NCBI RefSeq assembly: GCF_000023125.1
Contig: NC_013037.1
Coordinates: 6,860,501-6,924,500 of the forward strand
Direction: 5' to 3'
From: Dyadobacter fermentans DSM 18053
Lineage (GTDB): Bacteria > Bacteroidota > Bacteroidia > Cytophagales > Spirosomataceae
Length of the DNA: 64,000 nucleotides
Part shown: positions 54,466 to 64,000 of the stretch, piece after piece
How positions within the stretch are numbered: the first letter of the stretch is position 1
How the letters are laid out: each line of letters opens with the position of its first letter
Notes under the pieces: model-generated
Databases searched by the model: none
What the model saw: the letters and a program-made list of their open reading frames with translations, nothing else
What the model was told of the DNA's origin: nothing
Program-made: the position numbers and the translations under genes

Positions 54466-55893
54466 ATGACATCAGAACGCATTTCCGTTTTCGACATTTT
54501 TAAGATTGGCATCGGCCCGTCCAGTTCGCATACATTAGGCCCGTGGCGGGCGGCGCAGCAGTTTTTGGGGATTGTGAAGGAGCGCGGGCTGCTCGGAAGC
54601 GTCGAAAAAGTGACAGTACATTTGTTTGGTTCGCTGGCGAAAACCGGGCGGGGGCATGGTACCGATATTGCCGTGATCCTCGGGCTGAGCGGTTATGACC
54701 CCGTGACCATTGAAACAAGCTCCATTGATCAGATTCTGGCCGATATTGCAGCCAGCGGATCGCTGATGCTGCATGGGGAGATGCAAATTCATTTCAGCCC
54801 CAAAACAGATGTCGTTTTTCATAAAACCGAAACCTTGCCGTTTCATCCGAATGGGCTGGGGTTTTCGGCCGTTTGTCTAAATGGTGAGGTGGTGGAGGAA
54901 ACCTACTATTCCATCGGCGGCGGATTTGTGATCCAGGAGGGTAAGGAGGCAACGGGCAAGATGTTGTCCGCCGATATTCCGTATCCGGTGGATCGTGCGT
55001 CGGATGTGCTGGAATGGCACCGGGTCACGGGGAAGCCGATTTGGGAAATGGTGCTCGATAATGAGCGCGTCTGGAAAGATGATGCGGCGATCCGGAAGGA
55101 TTTACTGAACATCTGGCGTGTGATGCAGGATAGTATTTTCCTCGGTTGCCAGCATAAAGGTGTGCTACCGGGAGGCCTGAATGTACAACGCAGGGCCGCG
55201 GAACTGAACCAGAAGCTGCTGAAAGGCCATACCTGCGCCGGGTGCGATGAATGGGTCGAGCTGATCAGGAATGGCGGCTCGGGTTTCAATTATACGCTCG
55301 ACTGGGTGAGCTGCTTCGCGCTGGCCGTGAATGAGCAGAATGCCTCGTACAGCCGCGTGGTGACGGCGCCTACCAATGGGGCCGCGGGCGTCATTCCGGC
55401 GGTGCTGCAATTTCATGTCACGTTTTGCGGCGGTACGGAAGAGGATATTTTTCGCTTCCTGCTGACGGCCGGGGAGATTGGCAGTATTTTCAAAAAAGGG
55501 GCCACCATTTCTGCGGCAATGGGCGGTTGTCAGGCAGAAATCGGCGTGTCGTCGGCGATGGCTGCGGCGGGCCTGGCACAGGTGTCCGGCGGGAGCGTGG
55601 AGCAATGCCTGATGGCCGCGGAAATTGCCATGGAGCACCATCTTGGCCTTACCTGTGATCCGGTGGCCGGGCTCGTGCAGATACCCTGCATCGAACGCAA
55701 CACGATGGGCGCCATTAAGGCGATTACCGCGTCGCAGCTAGCATTGCAGAGTAATCCCGGAAATGCGAAGGTGTCGCTGGATAATGTGGTTAGTACCATG
55801 TGGCAGACTGCCCTCGATATGAACAATCGCTACAAGGAGACTTCCGAAGCAGGCCTGGCAGTGAATATCCCCATCAGCCTCAGCGAATGCTGA
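54466..55893 (+). CDS. sdaA: L-serine ammonia-lyase, iron-sulfur dependent
   Basis: 475 residues from the ATG at 54466. The longer open frame begins inside the preceding gene. It converts L-serine to pyruvate and ammonia. The N-terminal beta-domain opens with [17 protein letters not shown]. The alpha-domain holds three cluster cysteines in [18 protein letters not shown] and IPCIERN, plus [16 protein letters not shown]. This single-chain type agrees with the fused SdaA form. It follows the DUF6934 pair by 22 bp and may be read from the same transcript. It converges on mgtE. Confidence 0.94.
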   Translation: MTSERISVFDIFKIGIGPSSSHTLGPWRAAQQFLGIVKERGLLGSVEKVTVHLFGSLAKTGRGHGTDIAVILGLSGYDPVTIETSSIDQILADIAASGSLMLHGEMQIHFSPKTDVVFHKTETLPFHPNGLGFSAVCLNGEVVEETYYSIGGGFVIQEGKEATGKMLSADIPYPVDRASDVLEWHRVTGKPIWEMVLDNERVWKDDAAIRKDLLNIWRVMQDSIFLGCQHKGVLPGGLNVQRRAAELNQKLLKGHTCAGCDEWVELIRNGGSGFNYTLDWVSCFALAVNEQNASYSRVVTAPTNGAAGVIPAVLQFHVTFCGGTEEDIFRFLLTAGEIGSIFKKGATISAAMGGCQAEIGVSSAMAAAGLAQVSGGSVEQCLMAAEIAMEHHLGLTCDPVAGLVQIPCIERNTMGAIKAITASQLALQSNPGNAKVSLDNVVSTMWQTALDMNNRYKETSEAGLAVNIPISLSEC

Positions 55894-55896
55894 TTT

Positions 55897-57249
55897 TTAC
55901 AGTTTTAAAAGCAAATGCGCCAGTCCAAAGTAGACACCGTAGCCGATCAGGTCGTTGGCTGTGGTGATGAACGGACCGGACGCAACCGCGGGGTTAATCC
56001 CGATTTTTTCCAAAACAATGGGCGTTAATGTGCCCATAAACGAAGCCAGAAACACCACCGACATTAGCGCCGCAGAAACGACCATGGCGAGCTGCAACTC
56101 ATTGCCGATGAGCATATTGAATCCGAACACAATGGCGCTGATAATGAGCCCGTTGATAAATGCCACGGCAAACATGCGGATCAGGCGCTGGCCTAGCGAG
56201 GTGTCGAGACCGGTTTTATCGGCAAGGCCCTGCAAAATAAGGGACGACGTCTGAATGCCCACATTTCCGCCCGTGGAGCCGATAATGGGAATGAAAGCGG
56301 CCATAGCAGGAATGATTTTGAGGTCGCCTTCGAAAAAGCTGATGAATTTCGCAGCAAGAATCCCGCCCATCATACCTACCAGCAGCCAAGGCAGGCGCGC
56401 CTTCGTTTGCTGCCAGATGCTGTCGTCTTCCTCTACATCCCCGGTAATACCCGCCATAGCAAGGGTATCGGAGCTGGCCTGGTCGGTGATAACGTCCACG
56501 ATATCGTCAATGGTAATGCGGCCCAGCAGCTTGCCCTGCACATTCACAACCGGCAGCGCATCGAGGTCGTAGCGGCGCATGAGCTCGGCCACCTCTTCCG
56601 CGGGACGGTAGGTTTCGACAAAAATTACGTCCTTGTCGTACAGGCTTTCGATTTTTGTGTTCTTATGCGCCAGCACGATTTTTTTCAGCGACAGAATACC
56701 GTGCAGCTTTCCAAAATCATCCACAACGTACACAGCATACACCTTCTCAACGTCCTCAGCCTGCGTGCGAAGTTCTTCAATGCATTGATTTACAGTCCAA
56801 TTGACATTCGCTTTCACCAACTCTTTCTGCATCAAACCACCGGCCACATCCTCGTCATAATGCAGCAAATCGAGGATGAAGCGCGCTTGTTCGCGGTCTT
56901 CAAGCAATGCAATCACCTCCTCGCGAACACGAATGGGCTGCTCGTTGAGCAAATCGACCGCATCATCCGAATCGAAGAGGTTCACGAATTTCGATATTTC
57001 CTCCGAGGTGAATGCTTTCAGGAAGTCGCGACGCTCGCCGCGGTCCATATCGGCCAGGATGGCTGCGCCGGTTTCGATGTTCAGCTGGCTGATCAGGAAC
57101 TTGGCGCTTTCGGTTTCCAGCTCGTAGAGCAGGCTGGTAATGTCGGCCGCGAAGAGGTTCTCCATTTCTGCCCTGATGGCCGCAGAGTCCTCTCTTTCAA
57201 TTAGTTCCTGAATATGGTCTACGTATAGCTGGGTTAATTCGAACGTCAT
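55897..57249 (-). CDS. mgtE: magnesium transporter MgtE
   Basis: 450 residues. An N-terminal helical domain of the MgtE type (about 10-130, DRGERRDFLKAFTSEEISKFVN, LLNEQPIRVREEVIALL) is followed by two CBS repeats (about 135-255) and five membrane helices (about 285-450). IIGSTGGNVGIQTSSLILQGLA carries the ion-path motif, and the final helix has DLIGYGVYFGLAHLL. It is a Mg2+-gated channel of the inner membrane. It converges with sdaA, 3 bp apart. Confidence 0.95.
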   Translation of the reverse strand: MTFELTQLYVDHIQELIEREDSAAIRAEMENLFAADITSLLYELETESAKFLISQLNIETGAAILADMDRGERRDFLKAFTSEEISKFVNLFDSDDAVDLLNEQPIRVREEVIALLEDREQARFILDLLHYDEDVAGGLMQKELVKANVNWTVNQCIEELRTQAEDVEKVYAVYVVDDFGKLHGILSLKKIVLAHKNTKIESLYDKDVIFVETYRPAEEVAELMRRYDLDALPVVNVQGKLLGRITIDDIVDVITDQASSDTLAMAGITGDVEEDDSIWQQTKARLPWLLVGMMGGILAAKFISFFEGDLKIIPAMAAFIPIIGSTGGNVGIQTSSLILQGLADKTGLDTSLGQRLIRMFAVAFINGLIISAIVFGFNMLIGNELQLAMVVSAALMSVVFLASFMGTLTPIVLEKIGINPAVASGPFITTANDLIGYGVYFGLAHLLLKL

Positions 57250-57315
57250 CGTGATGAGCTTTTAGCGATTGGCGAAATGCTTTTAGCTTCCTTAATATAC
57301 TGTTTCAGGACGGGT

Positions 57316-58122
57316 TTAGTTTGATCCCTGCGCATTTTGCGCAAGTAATGTCAACGTAACGAAGTCCTGAACGCTCAATTGTTCGGCCCGTTTGTTGAGC
57401 AGCGGGTGGTACGGTATTTCGCCTACCGGCTTCAAGGCATTCCGCAGGGTTTTGCGCCGCTGGTTGAATGCCGTTTTAACCACCCTGAAAAACAGTTTTT
57501 CATCGCACTCTAATGCACTCACCCCATTTCTGCGCAGCCTGATCACGCCCGACTGAACTTTCGGAGGCGGATCGAACGCGCCGGGAGGCACTGATACGAG
57601 GTAGTCGATGTCGTAAAATGCCTGCAAAAGCACGCTCAGAATGCCGTAGTCCTTGTTTCCGGGCGGCGATGCGATGCGTTGCGCCACTTCTTTTTGCAGC
57701 ATACAAACGATCTCCGGAATGCGGTCGCGGATTTCGAGGGCCCGGAAAAAGATTTGGGAGGAAATATTATAAGGGAAGTTCCCGATGACGGCGAACTTGC
57801 CGGGAAAGTGCTCGCCTGCATTGAATTTCAGGAAATCGCCGGCGATAATCCGCGGCGCCAGGTCGGGATAGTGCTTTTCGAGATAGGCGACCGACTCGGT
57901 GTCTATCTCGATGACGTAAGTGCTGAAATCGGTCTTAGGTAAAAGAAATTGGGTAAGTACGCCCATACCCGGCCCGATTTCGAGAACGCGGTCGTAGCCA
58001 CCGTGGCCGGACAGGCCGTCGACGATGCGCTGGGCAATATTCAAATCTTTCAGAAAGTGCTGGCCCAGATGTTTTTTGGCCCGCACTTTGGAATCATCCG
58101 GTTTTTTATAATTCATTTTCAC
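57316..58122 (-). CDS. rsmA: 16S rRNA dimethyladenosine transferase RsmA (KsgA)
   Basis: 268 residues. It dimethylates two adjacent adenines in the 3' end of 16S rRNA. SAM-binding motif I is [12 protein letters not shown], motif IV is NFPYNIS (usually NLPYNIS) and the N-terminal [11 protein letters not shown] is the family opening. ATGs occur at 58122 and 58116, and either is possible. A TAATTTTG -7 element at 58137-58144 is close to the start, so the leader would be very short. Confidence 0.95.
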   Translation of the reverse strand: MKMNYKKPDDSKVRAKKHLGQHFLKDLNIAQRIVDGLSGHGGYDRVLEIGPGMGVLTQFLLPKTDFSTYVIEIDTESVAYLEKHYPDLAPRIIAGDFLKFNAGEHFPGKFAVIGNFPYNISSQIFFRALEIRDRIPEIVCMLQKEVAQRIASPPGNKDYGILSVLLQAFYDIDYLVSVPPGAFDPPPKVQSGVIRLRRNGVSALECDEKLFFRVVKTAFNQRRKTLRNALKPVGEIPYHPLLNKRAEQLSVQDFVTLTLLAQNAQGSN

Positions 58123-58136
58123 AAGCCAAAATTACG

Positions 58137-58144
58137 TCTTAATT
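58137..58144 (-). promoter_or_regulatory. -7 promoter element of rsmA (TAATTTTG)
   Basis: CAAAATTA on the plus strand gives TAATTTTG on the minus strand, about 15-20 bp upstream of the two possible starts. Confidence 0.4.
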
Positions 58145-58204
58145 CGTAGATTTATCGAATAAAGAATTGGAAGGAAACTTAAAAGTGCGATTGTACCGGG
58201 ACCC

Positions 58205-61200
58205 ATGGAACTGATTTTATCCCAAACCGACTGGCAGACTATTCACCACACACTTCAACATTTAAACCTGATCGGAATTACTTTTTCGCCCGATTTTGTG
58301 ATCCGCAGCGTGAGCCCGCATGCGCTCATGAAAACCGGCTGGCACGAGTCGGAGCTGGTGGGTTTCAGTATATTCGATAAGCTGATCCCGAGGGATGAGG
58401 AACACGAGGTTCGGCAGATGCTCGAAGAGGGTATACAGGGCAAGCGGAAGCTGGAACAGCGGGAGGTGCCATTCCTGGCACAAAAGGGGACATTGCGCAC
58501 ATTCTCGATCAACTCCGTGCTGATTCATCAGCAAAATGGTGACGTTGAATGCATTACCCTCGTAGGCGACGATATTACACGTCGCCGGCGAATGGAATCC
58601 GCCATTGCCAAGTCGAATTCGCAGTTGCAGGACCTGGTGGATAATACGAGCGATCTCATCCAGCTCGTGGCGATCGACGGCAAGTTCATTTTCGTTAACA
58701 AAGCCTGGCGCGAGGTGCTGGGCTACGGGCTCGACGAAATCGCGTCCATGCGGATGGAGGATATTCTGCATCCCCAGCACAAGGAGGAAGCGCTCGAACA
58801 GCTGAAAAAGATCGAACAAGGTATCGCCAATCCAAGCTTCGAGGCGGTTTTTATGAACCGCGACGGGAAGAAAGTATTCGTGGCCGGAAGTGTAAACTGC
58901 CGTTTCGACAATGGCAAACCGACCGCATTCCGGTGTATTTTAAATGATTTTACAGAAAAGATAAGGGCTGAGAAGGCGCAAAACCTGTATTACAGCATTG
59001 CCAACTGGACGGTCAACACGCAAAATCTTGACGAATTTTACCACGGTATCCACGATGAACTAGGTAAGATCATCGACGTGCGCAACTTCTTCATCGCGCT
59101 TTACGACCCGAGCAAAAGCTACATTTATTTCCCTTATTATGTGGATCAATATTTCAAGGGAAATGTGCGGTTTACCAAAAGGAAACTGGGCAATGGCTTG
59201 ACCGAATACGCAATTGCGTCCAATAAGCCGTTGTTTTTGTCGGATACGGACATTGAAAAACTGGCCAAAACCAACAGCCTTTACCTCTACGGTGTTACGC
59301 CGAAAGTGCTTTTGTGCGTGCCCTTGCGTATTGGCGACCGGGTAACGGGTATTATCGGGGTTAAGTCTTATGATGATCCGAATATGTTCGATACCCGCGA
59401 CCTGGAATTGTTGGAATTTATTTCCGGACAGGTGGCTATGGCCATCGCCAGGAAGCAAAGCGAAGAAGAATTGAGCAAATACCTGGCGCGCTTAAATGCG
59501 ATTTTCGATAGCAGTTCGCATTTGATATGGTCGGTGAATAAGTCGCTGCAACTGACTTCATTCAACAGAAACTACGCGGATCTGATTCATAATCAGCTTG
59601 GTGTGCGGCCGTCGCTGCAATCGAGCGCGGAGAAATTCGGCTGGCGGATGGTGGGCAACAGCAACCGCCGCACGCTCGAAACGAAGTACCGGCAGGCATT
59701 GCGCGGCGAACCGCAGTATTTCGAATTTAAGATCGACCGCAAGGATGCCGGCGAAATGTGGCTCGAATTTTACCTGAACCCCATCCACTATGCCGACGGC
59801 GTGATCGAAGAAGTGTCGGGTATTGCCCGTGACATTACCCGGCGGAAAGAGGCCGAACTATCGCTGAGGCACAGTGAGGAGCTTTTCAGGGGTATTTTTG
59901 AAAACTTGCAGGATATTTATTGCCGGATCAACCGCCTTGGCGAGATTACGATGATCAGCCAGTCGGTGCTGAAACGCCTGGGTTATCTGCCGGAAGAAGT
60001 GATCGGTCACAAGATTACCGAGTTTTTTGCGGACAAAAAGCGCATTCACTCTGCATTGATACGGCTTCGGAAAACCAAAAGTCTGCGGAATTTCGAGATC
60101 ACGATGTACCGCAAAGATGGTACGGAGCGCCAGTTTATGATCAATATGCTGATGTTCACGAATGACAAAGGCAAACCAACCGAAGTGGCGGTTCTCGCCC
60201 GCGACATTACTGAACTGAAACGCAATGAACTCGAATTGCTGAAAGCCAAGGAGCATGCGGAACGTTCCCTGAAGGTAAAAGAAGGTTTTTTGGCCAACAT
60301 GAGCCACGAAATCCGCACGCCGATGAACGGCGTGATCGGGATGATCGACCTGCTGGGCGAAACGCCGCTGAATACGGAGCAAAAGGATTATGTACTAACG
60401 ATCAAACGGTCGTCGGAAACGCTGCTGAACATTCTGAACGACATTCTTGACCTTTCGAAAATCGAGGCGGGAAAAATGGAGCTGCACGAAGCACCGATTG
60501 CGGTGGAAGAGCTGCTGCTCAAACTGGTGTCGCTTTTCGGGCAAACGGCCAAAAGCAAGGGCAATACACTGAGCTACCACGTCGGACCGGACATTCCCAA
60601 ATTCATCATCGCCGATCAAACGAGGTTGCTGCAAATCATGTCCAACCTCACGTCCAATGCATTGAAATTCACAGAGAATGGTTCTGTGAAGGTCTTTCTC
60701 ACATTGGTCAAAAAGGATGGTCTGTTCCACAAGATCAAGGTAGATGTGCAGGATTCGGGGATTGGTATCAGCGCCACCGACAAGCAGATTCTGTTTACCT
60801 CATTTACACAGCTTGATAACTCATCACGCAAATCATTCGGCGGCACCGGTCTCGGACTGGCCATTTCGAAACAGCTTTGCGCATTGATGAACGGCGAAAT
60901 CGGTGTGGAATCGACGCTGGGCGAGGGGAGCACGTTCTGGTTTACATTTGAAACAAAGGAAACTTCTATTGCCCAGGTAGGCACCGTCACGCAGCTTGAA
61001 GATACGCCTATCGAGGACGTGTTTACCGATTACCACCCGTCTATCCTCCTCGTGGACGACAATGCCGTGAACCGGAAGGTAGCCAACGAGATCCTTAAAA
61101 AATCGGGCTGCGAGACGGATATGGCGGAGAGTGGTTTCAAGGCGATCGAAATGGTAGAAAAACGGTACCATTCCGATGCGAAAGGCTATGATATCATCTT

Positions 61201-61819
61201 CATGGATATTCAAATGCCTGATATGGATGGGGTGGAAACGACCCAGGAGCTTAAAAAGCGCTTTTCGAAAGGACTTCCACCGATTGTTGCCATGACGGCC
61301 TATTCGATGAAGGAGGACCGCGATCGCTTTATGAGCCAGGGAATGGACGATTACATTGCCAAGCCCATTCGGGCACAAACGCTCGTTCAGAAGGTGAAAG
61401 ACCTCATGGGCAACATCGAAGGCCGCAAACTTGAACAGAAACAGAAGGAAATCGCGCAGGAGGCCATGTCGCCTGTGCTGGATAAGGAGATTATCGACCA
61501 ACTGGCGGGTATCGGCGGCGCCGACCTCGTATGGTCGGTATTCGAGGATTTCGTTACGGAATCGGACGAATTGGTGGCGGGTGCATTGGAGGCTTACAAA
61601 ACCGGCGATATCAAAACGGTGAAAAGCAATTTGCATACGCTCAAAGGCAGCGGCGGCACGGTAGGTGTGCATCAGGTTGCAGAAATTGCGCGCGATGCAG
61701 AGTGGCGGCTCAAATCGGACGACACGAGTACGCTTGCCGAAGCGCTCCCGCAGTTGGAGAAGGCATATGAGCGATTTTTGGCCAGCTACAAGGGTTTGCT
61801 GGGCGAATGGCTGAAATAA
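58205..61819 (+). CDS. hybrid sensor histidine kinase with PAS, GAF, REC and HPt domains
   Basis: 1204 residues, no membrane helix. Domains in order: PAS (about 15-130), PAS (about 140-255), GAF (about 265-415, RIGDRVTGIIGVKSYDDPN), PAS (about 425-555), PAS (about 560-680). The HisKA phospho-His is His701 in MSHEIRTPMNGV. The HATPase follows (N-box NLTSNALKFTENG, G-box GGTGLGLAISK). The receiver has Asp1001 in FMDIQMPD, and the C-terminal HPt has His1144 in LHTLKGSGG. It is a cytoplasmic phosphorelay kinase that can pass the phosphate on to an unlinked response regulator. The input signal is unknown, as is the regulator it feeds. The GAF may bind a small ligand. Confidence 0.94.
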   Translation: MELILSQTDWQTIHHTLQHLNLIGITFSPDFVIRSVSPHALMKTGWHESELVGFSIFDKLIPRDEEHEVRQMLEEGIQGKRKLEQREVPFLAQKGTLRTFSINSVLIHQQNGDVECITLVGDDITRRRRMESAIAKSNSQLQDLVDNTSDLIQLVAIDGKFIFVNKAWREVLGYGLDEIASMRMEDILHPQHKEEALEQLKKIEQGIANPSFEAVFMNRDGKKVFVAGSVNCRFDNGKPTAFRCILNDFTEKIRAEKAQNLYYSIANWTVNTQNLDEFYHGIHDELGKIIDVRNFFIALYDPSKSYIYFPYYVDQYFKGNVRFTKRKLGNGLTEYAIASNKPLFLSDTDIEKLAKTNSLYLYGVTPKVLLCVPLRIGDRVTGIIGVKSYDDPNMFDTRDLELLEFISGQVAMAIARKQSEEELSKYLARLNAIFDSSSHLIWSVNKSLQLTSFNRNYADLIHNQLGVRPSLQSSAEKFGWRMVGNSNRRTLETKYRQALRGEPQYFEFKIDRKDAGEMWLEFYLNPIHYADGVIEEVSGIARDITRRKEAELSLRHSEELFRGIFENLQDIYCRINRLGEITMISQSVLKRLGYLPEEVIGHKITEFFADKKRIHSALIRLRKTKSLRNFEITMYRKDGTERQFMINMLMFTNDKGKPTEVAVLARDITELKRNELELLKAKEHAERSLKVKEGFLANMSHEIRTPMNGVIGMIDLLGETPLNTEQKDYVLTIKRSSETLLNILNDILDLSKIEAGKMELHEAPIAVEELLLKLVSLFGQTAKSKGNTLSYHVGPDIPKFIIADQTRLLQIMSNLTSNALKFTENGSVKVFLTLVKKDGLFHKIKVDVQDSGIGISATDKQILFTSFTQLDNSSRKSFGGTGLGLAISKQLCALMNGEIGVESTLGEGSTFWFTFETKETSIAQVGTVTQLEDTPIEDVFTDYHPSILLVDDNAVNRKVANEILKKSGCETDMAESGFKAIEMVEKRYHSDAKGYDIIFMDIQMPDMDGVETTQELKKRFSKGLPPIVAMTAYSMKEDRDRFMSQGMDDYIAKPIRAQTLVQKVKDLMGNIEGRKLEQKQKEIAQEAMSPVLDKEIIDQLAGIGGADLVWSVFEDFVTESDELVAGALEAYKTGDIKTVKSNLHTLKGSGGTVGVHQVAEIARDAEWRLKSDDTSTLAEALPQLEKAYERFLASYKGLLGEWLK

Positions 61820-61968
61820 TGGCTTAAAAGCGGCTTCGGATTCGTCGGTAAAATCCGGCTTTTGGTCTATTAAAACCTCCGAAACGGTCGATTGTAAGGG
61901 TTTGTTGCGATAGTGCATTAAACTTTGCTGGGCAAGGCGGCTCTAACCAGCAATAAACCTTTACAGTC

Positions 61969-64000
61969 ATGAACAGATTTACATTCTTCGTTCTCCTCCT
62001 CGCCGGTTTTGCCGCTCCGGCCTTCGCGCAAAATGCGCAGATTACCGGCACGGTCATCGATAGCGTTAGCCGCGAATCCGTAGTAGGTGCCTATGTGTCC
62101 GTAACGCGCAATGCCCCCGACGCGAAACCGGAATATGTGACGACGGATGTGAACGGCAAGTTCACCTTTACCGGCCTTACCAAACAGGTTTCCTACCTCG
62201 TAAAAGTCTCTTACCTGAGTTATAAAGATTTCACCCGGGCTGTCACCATAGCCAACGACACCGAAAATCTTGGCATCATTACCCTTACCGAAGCAGTTGC
62301 GAACCTGAAAGAAGTGAAAGTGGTAGGGCAGGTTACCGCAATGGAACAAAAGGGCGATACCACGCAATTCAATGCAGCTGCATTTAAAACAAATCCCGAC
62401 GCTACGACCGAAGACCTGATCCAGAAAATGCCCGGCATTACGGTTGCCAACGGGACTGTCACCGCGCATGGCGAGACTGTCAACCGGGTTTTGGTGGATG
62501 GTAAACCGTTTTTTGGCGACGATGCCGCATTGACGCTGAAATCACTGCCGGCAGAAGTGGTGGATAAAATCGAGGTGTTCGATAAGCTCAGCGACCAGGC
62601 GCAATTCACCGGCTTTGACGACGGTAATGCGCAGAAAACGATCAATATCGTGACGAAGCCCGACAAGAAGATGGGCCAGTTTGGAAAGGTTTTCGCCGGA
62701 TACGGGCTCGACGACCGCTACCAGGCAGGAGGAAATGTCAGCTTTTTTAAAGGAAACCAGCGTATATCGGTGATCGGATTGAGCAATAATATCAATAATC
62801 AGAACTTTTCCAGCCAGGACCTGCTGGGCGTGTCGGGTGGCGGTGGCGGAGGTAACCGCGGCGGAGGCAGCTCGGCGGGCAACTTTCTAGTGGGCAACCA
62901 GAGCGGGATCACGGGTACTAATTCATTTGGCTTGAATTATGCCAACAAAATCGGGAAGGTAGACCTCAGCGGCAGCTATTTCTTCAACAGAACGAGCAAT
63001 AGCAATGTGCAGGGCCTTTCGCAAGAGTATTTTCTGCAAGGCGGCACGAGCAACCAGTTTTACAATGAAAACAGCCGCACCAACACCACCAACTCCAATC
63101 ACCGGCTGAACTTCCGGATTGAATACAATATCGACCCCAAAAATTCGCTCATCATCACACCGCGGCTGAGCTTTCAGGATAACCATTCGGGCAGCGTAAA
63201 GGCCGGTTTGACGACCCTCGCTTCCGACGGAAGCAAGGTAAACAGCTCGGATAACAGCCAGGGCAATTCGAATAAAGGCTACAATTTCTCGAACGATATT
63301 TTGTTCCGTCACGCATTCGAGAAAAAAGGACGCACGGTTTCGGTGAATTTCAACACGCAGCTGAACGACAGAAACGGCCGCCGGGACCTTTATTCCCGAA
63401 ATATGTATTTCGATAACCTGGTACAGGGTGACACCGCCATGCGCGGCGATACGATCGATCAGCGCAGCTTCACACATTCGGATGGTATCACATTGGGCGG
63501 AAACCTCGTGTACACCGAGCCGATCAGCACCAGCAGCCAGCTGCAATTCAACTACGGATTGACGGTGCAGAACAGTAATTCGAACCGTGATACCGACAAT
63601 CTGAACTACGACGACGGCACTTATTCGGATCTGGACTCATTGCTGACCAACAATTTCGACAACCGTTACGTGACCAATCGCGCCGGCTTAGGCTATCGCT
63701 ACCGGAAAAACAGCTGGTCGGCGAACCTGGGCGTCGATTTCCAGAATACCGGCCTGTACAGCCAGCAGCTGGCGCCGATCAACAATAAGGTGGATCAGTC
63801 TTTTACCAATATCCTGCCTAATGCGATGATCAACTACCGCTCGAAATCGGGCACGCAATTCCGGGCATTCTTCCGGAGCTCGACCAACCAGCCGTCGATT
63901 TCGCAGTTGCAGAATGTGGTCGATAACAGCAATCCGCTTTCGCTCACCGCCGGTAATCCGGATCTGAAACAGGAATACCGCAATATGTTCAACGTCCGTT
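61969..64000 (+). CDS. outer-membrane TonB-type barrel protein, 3' end cut by window
   Basis: Open from the ATG at 61969 to the window end, at least 677 residues. A signal peptide ends at AFAQ (about 20). The carboxypeptidase-regulatory-like domain (about 22-110) is ITGTVIDSVSRESVVGAYVSV. A plug-like segment follows (DLIQKMPGITVANGTVTAHGETVNRVLVDGKPFFGDD), where the G-K-P-F-F-G-D-D motif is typical of Bacteroidota TonB receptors and OMP_b-brl relatives. A Gly-rich loop (about 286-308, GVSGGGGGGNRGGGSSAG) follows, then barrel strands. No SusD neighbour is visible downstream because the window ends. Transport cargo unknown. Confidence 0.88.
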   Translation, partial: MNRFTFFVLLLAGFAAPAFAQNAQITGTVIDSVSRESVVGAYVSVTRNAPDAKPEYVTTDVNGKFTFTGLTKQVSYLVKVSYLSYKDFTRAVTIANDTENLGIITLTEAVANLKEVKVVGQVTAMEQKGDTTQFNAAAFKTNPDATTEDLIQKMPGITVANGTVTAHGETVNRVLVDGKPFFGDDAALTLKSLPAEVVDKIEVFDKLSDQAQFTGFDDGNAQKTINIVTKPDKKMGQFGKVFAGYGLDDRYQAGGNVSFFKGNQRISVIGLSNNINNQNFSSQDLLGVSGGGGGGNRGGGSSAGNFLVGNQSGITGTNSFGLNYANKIGKVDLSGSYFFNRTSNSNVQGLSQEYFLQGGTSNQFYNENSRTNTTNSNHRLNFRIEYNIDPKNSLIITPRLSFQDNHSGSVKAGLTTLASDGSKVNSSDNSQGNSNKGYNFSNDILFRHAFEKKGRTVSVNFNTQLNDRNGRRDLYSRNMYFDNLVQGDTAMRGDTIDQRSFTHSDGITLGGNLVYTEPISTSSQLQFNYGLTVQNSNSNRDTDNLNYDDGTYSDLDSLLTNNFDNRYVTNRAGLGYRYRKNSWSANLGVDFQNTGLYSQQLAPINNKVDQSFTNILPNAMINYRSKSGTQFRAFFRSSTNQPSISQLQNVVDNSNPLSLTAGNPDLKQEYRNMFNVR

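Overview
The window reads as an ordinary chromosomal stretch of a Gram-negative member of the Bacteroidota, most likely a Cytophagales bacterium of the Dyadobacter/Spirosoma kind. The evidence is a PorP/SprF-type protein and a C-terminal type IX secretion sorting domain, a SusC-like outer-membrane barrel with a carboxypeptidase-regulatory-like N-terminus, TAnnTTTG-type -7 promoter elements in front of several genes, a GMC oxidoreductase paired with a gluconate-dehydrogenase subunit-3 protein, and GC-rich genes separated by AT-rich gaps. The genus is inference. I saw no rRNA, tRNA, CRISPR array, prophage or insertion sequence.

Layout. 1-5.4 kb: a cut-off DUF6932-like gene, an ABC exporter pair whose permease carries an in-frame stop, a TesA-like lipoprotein esterase and two small stress or membrane proteins. 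5.6-16.8 kb: a carbohydrate and esterase block on the + strand (two PF00756 esterases, a CE15-like glucuronoyl esterase, a FucP-type sugar transporter, a ROK sugar kinase, a DUF1624 acyltransferase), a minus-strand glycosidase-like gene broken by a frameshift, and a D15-type barrel. 16.9-22.7 kb: an MFS protein, the GMC/subunit-3 pair, an aldo/keto reductase and a LuxR-type response regulator. 23-29.4 kb: a secreted sorting-domain protein behind a long leader, small membrane proteins, a YfbU-like protein, rarA and an ECF sigma factor. 29.6-41.4 kb: ade overlapping an AraC regulator, divergent from a deoxysugar acid cluster that runs into the lactate-utilisation genes lutA, lutB and lutC. 41.4-52.5 kb: GNAT, cmk, a DAO-type oxidase, a large TolB/barrel protein, PorP/SprF, sucA and sucB. 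52.6-64 kb: a MazG-like protein, dtd, a two-gene DUF6934 module, sdaA, mgtE, rsmA, a 1204-residue hybrid histidine kinase and a TonB-type barrel cut by the window end.

The most coherent system is at 31.2-41.4 kb: a UxaA-family dehydratase, an SDR, an FAH-family hydrolase, a lactonase-type amidohydrolase, a RhaM/COG3254 mutarotase and LutABC. In the known non-phosphorylative L-fucose and L-rhamnose routes the FAH-family enzyme yields pyruvate plus L-lactate, and LutABC oxidises L-lactate. The layout therefore suggests a complete catabolic line in which a UxaA-type enzyme takes the place of the usual enolase-superfamily dehydratase. A degenerate endonuclease/exonuclease/phosphatase-fold protein is embedded in the same transcription unit.

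Three intergenic regions carry unusual, mutually unrelated tandem repeats (9.0-9.3, 34.76-35.0 and 52.94-53.16 kb). Two genes are interrupted (a nonsense codon at 2815-2817 and a one-base insertion near 14016-14018).
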